58,642 nucleotides of DNA from Colwellia ponticola. GTDB taxonomy: Bacteria > Pseudomonadota > Gammaproteobacteria > Enterobacterales > Alteromonadaceae. The translations under genes and the position numbers were made by a program. How positions within the stretch are numbered: the first letter of the stretch is position 1; each line of letters starts with the position of its first letter. The notes below the pieces were generated by a model, which searched no databases, was not told the origin of the DNA, and saw only the letters and a program-made list of their open reading frames with translations. This document shows, one piece after another, positions 53,699 to 58,642 of this stretch. The stretch lies in assembly GCF_005885605.1 (NCBI RefSeq), contig NZ_SZVP01000019.1:1-58642 (forward strand), in the 5' to 3' direction.

Positions 53699-56600
53699 AT
53701 GGGTGATAGTTTTAAAAAGTCAGAAGAATGGTGTGCACTACTTGAATTATTAAGGCAAGGACAAAAAAATACAACTTTTCAACCCATTCTTTGGGTTGGT
53801 GCAGGGCTTTCAGTTCCTGCGGGCTACCCAACCACTGATCAACTTATTGGGTTACTAAAAGATAATAGTGTAAAACCACTGCCAAATTTTGTGCCAAATG
53901 ATATTACATTTCCTTTAGAGTCCGTAAATAGATCTTTTACTTTATGGATACAAAATTTTGCACAAATTAATGGTTATGGCCGATTAAATAAGGCTCTATC
54001 AAGCATTTTTTTACCTTTACCAAATGAACCAACTTCTACCCATTTAGCCCTAACAACCAACCTTTGGAAGAATATTTTCACAACTAACTATGATCAATTA
54101 TTGGAATCAGCTTTAGACAGAAATAAAATTAATTTCAATTTAGTAACTCAAGAGGATAATTGTGGACTCGAACAAAATGATTTCATTTCGCTATATAAAA
54201 TTCATGGTGGAGTTACCAATATAAGAGAATGGACTCTAGATGAACAAAGCTATTTGAATTTTTCAGATAAATACCCATTTCTTGACGCAAAACTCAAAGC
54301 TACCTTACTTGCTCATTCTATTGTATATGTTGGTTGTTCAATGGTAGATCCTAGAGTTATTGAGTGGTATCAATATTGTGCAGACAAAAAACTATCAAGC
54401 CAACTTGAGTACTCTATAGTTATCATAAGAGAGAGTGCTTGGGAAAGTTTGCCAGAAGAGCTTCAGCAACTTTATTTACGATCTAATATACATCCATTAT
54501 TTTTTGAAAATTTTGATGAACTTCCTCTTTTATTTAGTGAAGTTAATAATGAGCTTAACAACACAAATATTGAAAAAGTAAGTAAAGTAGAGTTATCTAT
54601 TTTAGATGTGGAGCAAAGAAAAGAAAGAGAAAAACAAATATTAGATGATCTGCTATATGAGACTGTTTCTCCATGCATGATTGATATTATTGCATCAATT
54701 TGGTTAGAAGTTCCCAAAAACACCCAATATACAGATCACTTAAAAGCGATAGGTGGAGCAAAAACTAAGAACCAAGGTGAAATAGCATTTAAGAGTCTAT
54801 TAGATGATTTTGTTGAGCTTAGCAAAAAGCTAATTGGCACTAAACTCGAATTTAAATCTAAAGAAAAAGTTTTTCTACTATTAAATTCAGTTTTAAAAAA
54901 ACACTTTCCAACACATCTATCACTCGAAAGAATTGACTATAACCCACATACACTTTATGGCTCTTTACACTTACATACTACAGAAGAAGAAAGTATTTAT
55001 AATGATGAAATTATAAGTAATGCTTTTAGTAATATATTGAAAGAATTCTGTGAGCTTATAATTGATTGTAGCAATGCTCTTCCTTCATGGACTAAAGAAA
55101 ACCTATATGCTCAACTAAATGAGCATGAACCTCTGTTCAAAAATCTTAGAGAAGAATTAGGGCGATGGAAAGAAAGTAGTTCAAGTGAAGTTGATGAAGT
55201 TGTTTTAATCGAGGATGAGTTTAGACGAGCAATAGCAAGACGTTTTGATGAGTTGAAAATTTTTGGTCTTAGCTTTGGCAAGAGAACAAGAAAATATCAA
55301 TTAAGTGTCGCATATATATCTTTAACTACAGAAACAGATTTTAATAATTCTGAAGATAATAAAGTCATGTCAACCAATGAAGCTCTTACTTGTTATACTA
55401 GGCTTGTGATTCTAGGAGAAGCAGGACAGGGAAAAACTACTCTTTTACAATGGTTAACTGTTCAATGTGGTCGTCGTTCATTTGGAAGTGATCAAGCTGA
55501 TTTCAATAAAAAAGTTCCCGTTTTAATTCAGCTAAGATCCATTCTAAATGAAAGCTGTTTACCCGATGAATTAGATTTCTATGCCTTTATGACTGAAGGG
55601 ATAGAAATTGAGAAAACACATACCGAATGGATAGGTAATATTCTGGAAAATAAGCTAGCTATTATAATGATTGATGGCTTTGACGAAGTACCTAAAGAGA
55701 GAAGGCAAGAAGTGCTCGATTGGATTGAGATACTTTGTGAACGATATAATGGAAACCAGTTCATACTTACATCACGTCCGTCTGCTTATGAAAATACCTC
55801 ATTAGAACACCTCGACTTCAATGTAATTCAATTGCAAACGATGGATAGGAAAGCTCAATCTGATTTTGTTGAGCATTGGCATCACGCAATAGCTTTAGAA
55901 TACGACAAAACCAAACCAGATGCTCTACACCAACAAGCAGTAAGCCTATTAGAAAAGTTAAGGCAGCAAAAAGTATTAAGAAACTTAGCTCAAAATCCAC
56001 TTTTATGCGGTGTTTTATGCATGTTGCATCATGATCGAAATGGATATTTACCAAAAGATAGAACGGATTTATATGAATCAACATGTCGATTGTTTCTTGA
56101 TAGCAGAGATCGTGAAAAGAAAGTTATTGAAACAGATAAGTTCACCTTATTAGACCTGAGAAACAAAGAATCACTTTTATCAGATATCGCCTTTTGGATG
56201 ACCAATAACGGTAAAACATCTATATCTCCAGACATTTTGAAACAAAGATTAAAGTCAAAAAGTAAAGATATGCCTGAATTATGGAGATATATATCTGCTG
56301 AGGAATTGGAATTGTTTTTCCTGGAGCGAAGTGGGTTATTAGTTCAAGTCGGATTGAATGAAATTCAGTTTACGCACCGAACATTTCAAGAATTTTATAC
56401 GGCAAAATATATAATATCTGAGAATGACACCGAGTGTTTGTCTAAAAATGCAGGAAATGACTATTGGAATGGAACAATACAGTTAGCAATAGGGTTACGT
56501 ACATCAAAAATAGAAAATGAAAAATATTTAACTGAATTATTATCGAAAGCCAAAGACTTCGAGTCTGATCATGATTTGAATTCCGCAACATCTCTATATT

Positions 56601-58213
56601 TATTAGTATTAAGTTGTAAAGAGAACATGAGAGAAATTACCCCTCGATTTTCTTACCAATTAAAAGAGGTAATCAAAAAAGTTGTTCCACCTCCCACAGC
56701 AAAAGCAAGAGATGCTTTAGCATCAGCAGGAAATATTGCTATTCCATACCTTGCTAGACCTAAAGGGGGAAGATCTATAATTAAAGACCATTATTGTGCT
56801 TTAGCATTGATTAAGATTGCAACGCCTGACGCTTACATTATGTTAAAGGATTACTTTAAAGATAATAGAATTTCATATATTCGAAAATTGTGTACTGACA
56901 TAAAGAAAATGGATTGTGAAGTTGCTAAAGAATCTAATTTGATTGAAGCTATACTAGCCGATGGTATTAATAGTTATGATCAATCAATCAGAGTAATGTT
57001 ATCTTTTTTAACCCAAGAAAAATCACTGCTTGAGGATGGAATTAATCAAGGCGATTTATTCGGTTATGAGCGAAAATGGAAATTTTCTCAAGGGCTTGCT
57101 CCTTTAGCTAAGCTCGACGAAGATGAAATAGTTCAGCTAGATTTAAGTAGTTGTAGCTATACTGATTTAGATATAATTAATAAGTTTAGTAAACTTGAAG
57201 TTATTGATTTATCAAATTCTATAATAGATAGGCTCCCCTCATTTATAAATTCACCAATTATCAATATTCTTAATTTAAACGGTGTGAGAATCCGCCATTT
57301 AAATAGTTTGTCTGAATTAAGAAAGTTAACCAAGTTAAAAAATTTAGATATTTCAAACACGAACATCGATGATATTTCACCTATCTCAGATTTAACCATG
57401 TTAGAAAATTTGAATTTAGAATATACAGGGATAGTCGATGTCAGCCCATTAGCCAATTTAACAAAGTTAAAAAAATTAAATGCTTGTTTGCTTAGTTTTG
57501 ATGACTTTAATGTATTATCTGGTTTAAGTGAGCTTATTTCCTTAGATTTAAGCTATTGCTCAATATCCCATATGGATAGCTCCCCTTTAGCAAATTTAGT
57601 TAACCTAAGGAATCTTAACTTATGCTACTCCGATATTAGCGATATTAAATTTTTAGAAAACCTGCACCTTTTAAATGAGTTAGACTTGTCTCAAAATTCA
57701 ATTGTTGATATATCTGCTTTAAATAACCTCGATACATTAACTAAATTAAATTTATCTCAAAATTCAATTGTTGATATATCTGCTTTAAATAGCCTTGATG
57801 CATTAACTAAATTAGATTTATCTCAAAATTCAATTGTTGATATATCTGTTTTAAATAACTTTAGTGAACTGACAAACTTAAAACTATCAGAAAATAAAAT
57901 TACTGATGTATCAGCTTTAGATAAACTTAAAAAGTTGAGACGTTTAGATTTATCTAATAATGATGTTATCAATATCCAATTTTTATCTACACTAACAGAG
58001 ATGAGAGTTATAGACTTGAGCAATACAAAAGTTGATTCTCTGGGAGCGTTGGAAAATTTAGATAAGTTAACTTTTTTAAAGTTGTCTAATTTAAAAAATA
58101 TCGATTATAAACCAATAATGCACCATTCAAATATAAGACACATCCAAGTGGGTTATCTTGCTAGCAAAGATATTGATAAAAAATACTTTAAATCAAAGCC
58201 TTATATATTTTAA
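53699..58213 (+). CDS. SIR2-NACHT-LRR protein (bacterial NLR-like, anti-phage candidate)
   Basis: One unbroken 1504-residue protein. Residues 29-290 form a SIR2-like NADase domain: GAGLSVPAGYPT (34-45), FTTNYDQLLE with Asn130, KIHGG with His169, and VGCSMVDPRV. Residues 291-560 form a linker I do not recognise. Residues 568-905 form a NACHT-type STAND NTPase: Walker A GEAGQGKTT (573-581), Walker B IIMIDGFDEVP (655-665), sensor LTSRPSAY, and winged-helix motif FTHRTFQEFYTAKYI (891-905). A helical stretch follows, then leucine-rich repeats (about 1142-1470) of mostly 22 residues in the style LxxLxLSxNxIxDISxL. SIR2 effectors in Avs, DSR and Thoeris deplete NAD+, and NACHT proteins (bNACHT) defend against phage. 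By analogy the LRR array senses a phage product. No partner gene is needed or seen. AT-rich, in mobile surroundings. Confidence 0.85.
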   Translation: MGDSFKKSEEWCALLELLRQGQKNTTFQPILWVGAGLSVPAGYPTTDQLIGLLKDNSVKPLPNFVPNDITFPLESVNRSFTLWIQNFAQINGYGRLNKALSSIFLPLPNEPTSTHLALTTNLWKNIFTTNYDQLLESALDRNKINFNLVTQEDNCGLEQNDFISLYKIHGGVTNIREWTLDEQSYLNFSDKYPFLDAKLKATLLAHSIVYVGCSMVDPRVIEWYQYCADKKLSSQLEYSIVIIRESAWESLPEELQQLYLRSNIHPLFFENFDELPLLFSEVNNELNNTNIEKVSKVELSILDVEQRKEREKQILDDLLYETVSPCMIDIIASIWLEVPKNTQYTDHLKAIGGAKTKNQGEIAFKSLLDDFVELSKKLIGTKLEFKSKEKVFLLLNSVLKKHFPTHLSLERIDYNPHTLYGSLHLHTTEEESIYNDEIISNAFSNILKEFCELIIDCSNALPSWTKENLYAQLNEHEPLFKNLREELGRWKESSSSEVDEVVLIEDEFRRAIARRFDELKIFGLSFGKRTRKYQLSVAYISLTTETDFNNSEDNKVMSTNEALTCYTRLVILGEAGQGKTTLLQWLTVQCGRRSFGSDQADFNKKVPVLIQLRSILNESCLPDELDFYAFMTEGIEIEKTHTEWIGNILENKLAIIMIDGFDEVPKERRQEVLDWIEILCERYNGNQFILTSRPSAYENTSLEHLDFNVIQLQTMDRKAQSDFVEHWHHAIALEYDKTKPDALHQQAVSLLEKLRQQKVLRNLAQNPLLCGVLCMLHHDRNGYLPKDRTDLYESTCRLFLDSRDREKKVIETDKFTLLDLRNKESLLSDIAFWMTNNGKTSISPDILKQRLKSKSKDMPELWRYISAEELELFFLERSGLLVQVGLNEIQFTHRTFQEFYTAKYIISENDTECLSKNAGNDYWNGTIQLAIGLRTSKIENEKYLTELLSKAKDFESDHDLNSATSLYLLVLSCKENMREITPRFSYQLKEVIKKVVPPPTAKARDALASAGNIAIPYLARPKGGRSIIKDHYCALALIKIATPDAYIMLKDYFKDNRISYIRKLCTDIKKMDCEVAKESNLIEAILADGINSYDQSIRVMLSFLTQEKSLLEDGINQGDLFGYERKWKFSQGLAPLAKLDEDEIVQLDLSSCSYTDLDIINKFSKLEVIDLSNSIIDRLPSFINSPIINILNLNGVRIRHLNSLSELRKLTKLKNLDISNTNIDDISPISDLTMLENLNLEYTGIVDVSPLANLTKLKKLNACLLSFDDFNVLSGLSELISLDLSYCSISHMDSSPLANLVNLRNLNLCYSDISDIKFLENLHLLNELDLSQNSIVDISALNNLDTLTKLNLSQNSIVDISALNSLDALTKLDLSQNSIVDISVLNNFSELTNLKLSENKITDVSALDKLKKLRRLDLSNNDVINIQFLSTLTEMRVIDLSNTKVDSLGALENLDKLTFLKLSNLKNIDYKPIMHHSNIRHIQVGYLASKDIDKKYFKSKPYIF
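57689..57886 (+). repeat. Three near-identical 66-bp tandem units in the LRR region
   Basis: Units at 57689-57754, 57755-57820 and 57821-57886 each begin TCTCAAAATTCAATTGTTGA and encode 22-residue repeats starting SQNSIVDIS. Units 1 and 2 differ at only a few bases; unit 3 diverges in its second half. The other leucine-rich repeats of the same protein are much less alike. Confidence 0.9.
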
Positions 58214-58389
58214 TTTGAACTATACATCGTATTATTAGCCCTTTGCAGCCATAAAGAAGATGCCTATTTTGAGATCTAATTCATAATAGGTATCTAAATT
58301 AGCTTAGATAACCATTTCAGAATATTTATTAATAATTATTAAGTGGGGTCAGGTACACTTTATTAATTATCAGGTTACCCATAATGATT

Positions 58390-58506
58390 TCAATAGTAGC
58401 AACGATCAGTTACCAATCTTTCAATGTCAGCTTTCGTATCTAAATGAACATAAACTTCCCTAATTTTGGGCACTGATTTATGACAGTTTTGTGGCAAAAG
58501 TGAATG
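58390..58506 (-). pseudogene. Remnant frame, possibly the end of a tyrosine recombinase
   Basis: The minus strand is open for 38 codons and ends at TGA 58390; it reads SVPKIREVYVHLDTKADIE and then RLVTDRCYY. The VYVHLDTKADIE style resembles the C-terminal end of phage-type integrases (the region after the active-site Tyr), but no catalytic motif is left. Beside it, TAAGTGGGGTCAGGTACAC (58346-58366 region) resembles the border text of REP-associated transposases. Both are weak. Otherwise 58214-58543 holds nothing recognisable. Confidence 0.25.
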
Positions 58507-58543
58507 TTAGTTCATGAGTATTAATACTATCTTATTTAATGTC

Positions 58544-58642
58544 TGACGTGGTTTAATGGATTCGACTACCCCAGTTAAGACATAATAAGCTTAACTGGAG
58601 AACAGAAATGGCAAAACGTAAAAAATATACCAAAGAATTTAA
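58544..58642 (+). mobile_element. IS3-like insertion sequence, right copy (terminal 99 bp only)
   Basis: Exact inverse of 1-99. It begins TGACGTGGTTTAATGG, carries the CCAGTTAAG/CTTAACTGG hairpin (58571-58579, 58590-58598) that would sequester readthrough transcripts, and enters orfA. The flanks of the two copies (GTC before this one, AAA after the left one) do not form a visible target duplication, as expected for two separate insertions. Confidence 0.8.
58608..58642 (+). CDS. Transposase OrfA, N-terminal fragment (runs off window)
   Basis: ATG 58608 after GGAGAACAGAA gives MAKRKKYTKEF, identical to the fragment at 1-35. The reading frame leaves the window after 11 codons. Confidence 0.6.
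   Translation, partial: MAKRKKYTKEF

Noticed and set aside
54472..58023. Several minus-strand frames inside the SIR2-NACHT-LRR gene
   Set aside because: All are antisense to one continuous 1504-codon frame with clear domain motifs.

Overview
The window reads as a chromosomal segment of a low-GC marine gammaproteobacterium of the order Alteromonadales, most likely Colwelliaceae (Colwellia or a close relative). That is an inference from protein style, AT-rich intergenic DNA, the gammaproteobacterial order ygfB-pepP-ubiH-ubiI-gcvTHP beside zapA and 6S RNA, and a degenerate extragenic palindrome of a type I associate with these bacteria. No rRNA, CRISPR array or complete prophage is visible. There is one tRNA, Arg(CCT).

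Layout. Positions 1-99 and 58544-58642 are the same 99 bp of an IS3-like insertion sequence in opposite orientation, each reaching 11 codons into orfA. Both ends therefore stop inside one repeated element, as contig ends in a short-read assembly would. The left copy interrupts a gene whose surviving 3' part (100-1226) looks like the C-terminal region of an nSTAND3-type STAND NTPase. Positions 1342-12700 hold the leftward block for glycine cleavage (gcvT, gcvH, gcvP), ubiquinone hydroxylation (ubiI-like, ubiH), PepP and YgfB, then divergent zapA and 6S RNA. The 3' end of 6S RNA is duplicated and fau is not beside it. Positions 12700-17000 carry a stress-type cluster (ChrR-like cupin, GST, flavin amine oxidase, TetR) with two near-identical operators. 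Positions 17000-39500 are mostly housekeeping: murI with no canonical start codon, metK behind a MetJ operator, rsmE-gshB-yqgE-ruvX, an FKBP, a degenerate MASE1-CHASE kinase-like protein, tkt-epd-pgk-fba, ettA, a PilZ protein, GcvR and a YoaA helicase. GcvR would control the gcv genes at the left end.

Positions 39700-50000 are rich in c-di-GMP and sensory proteins (GGDEF, GAF-EAL, soluble PAS-MCP, CBS). Among them sits a LysR cluster (DoxX, LysR, class III dioxygenase, azoreductase) in which the doxX and dioxygenase promoters share a 50-bp element.

Positions 50080-58540 are accessory DNA: a 130-bp MITE-like element, a leftward run of integron-like cassettes with attC-like sites, a broken IS110 transposase, and one 1504-residue protein. 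That protein has an N-terminal SIR2 NADase-like domain, a central NACHT NTPase and a C-terminal leucine-rich-repeat array. It is the most interesting object here: a bacterial NLR-like anti-phage candidate whose repeat array carries three nearly identical 66-bp units, a sign of recent expansion in the presumed sensor.
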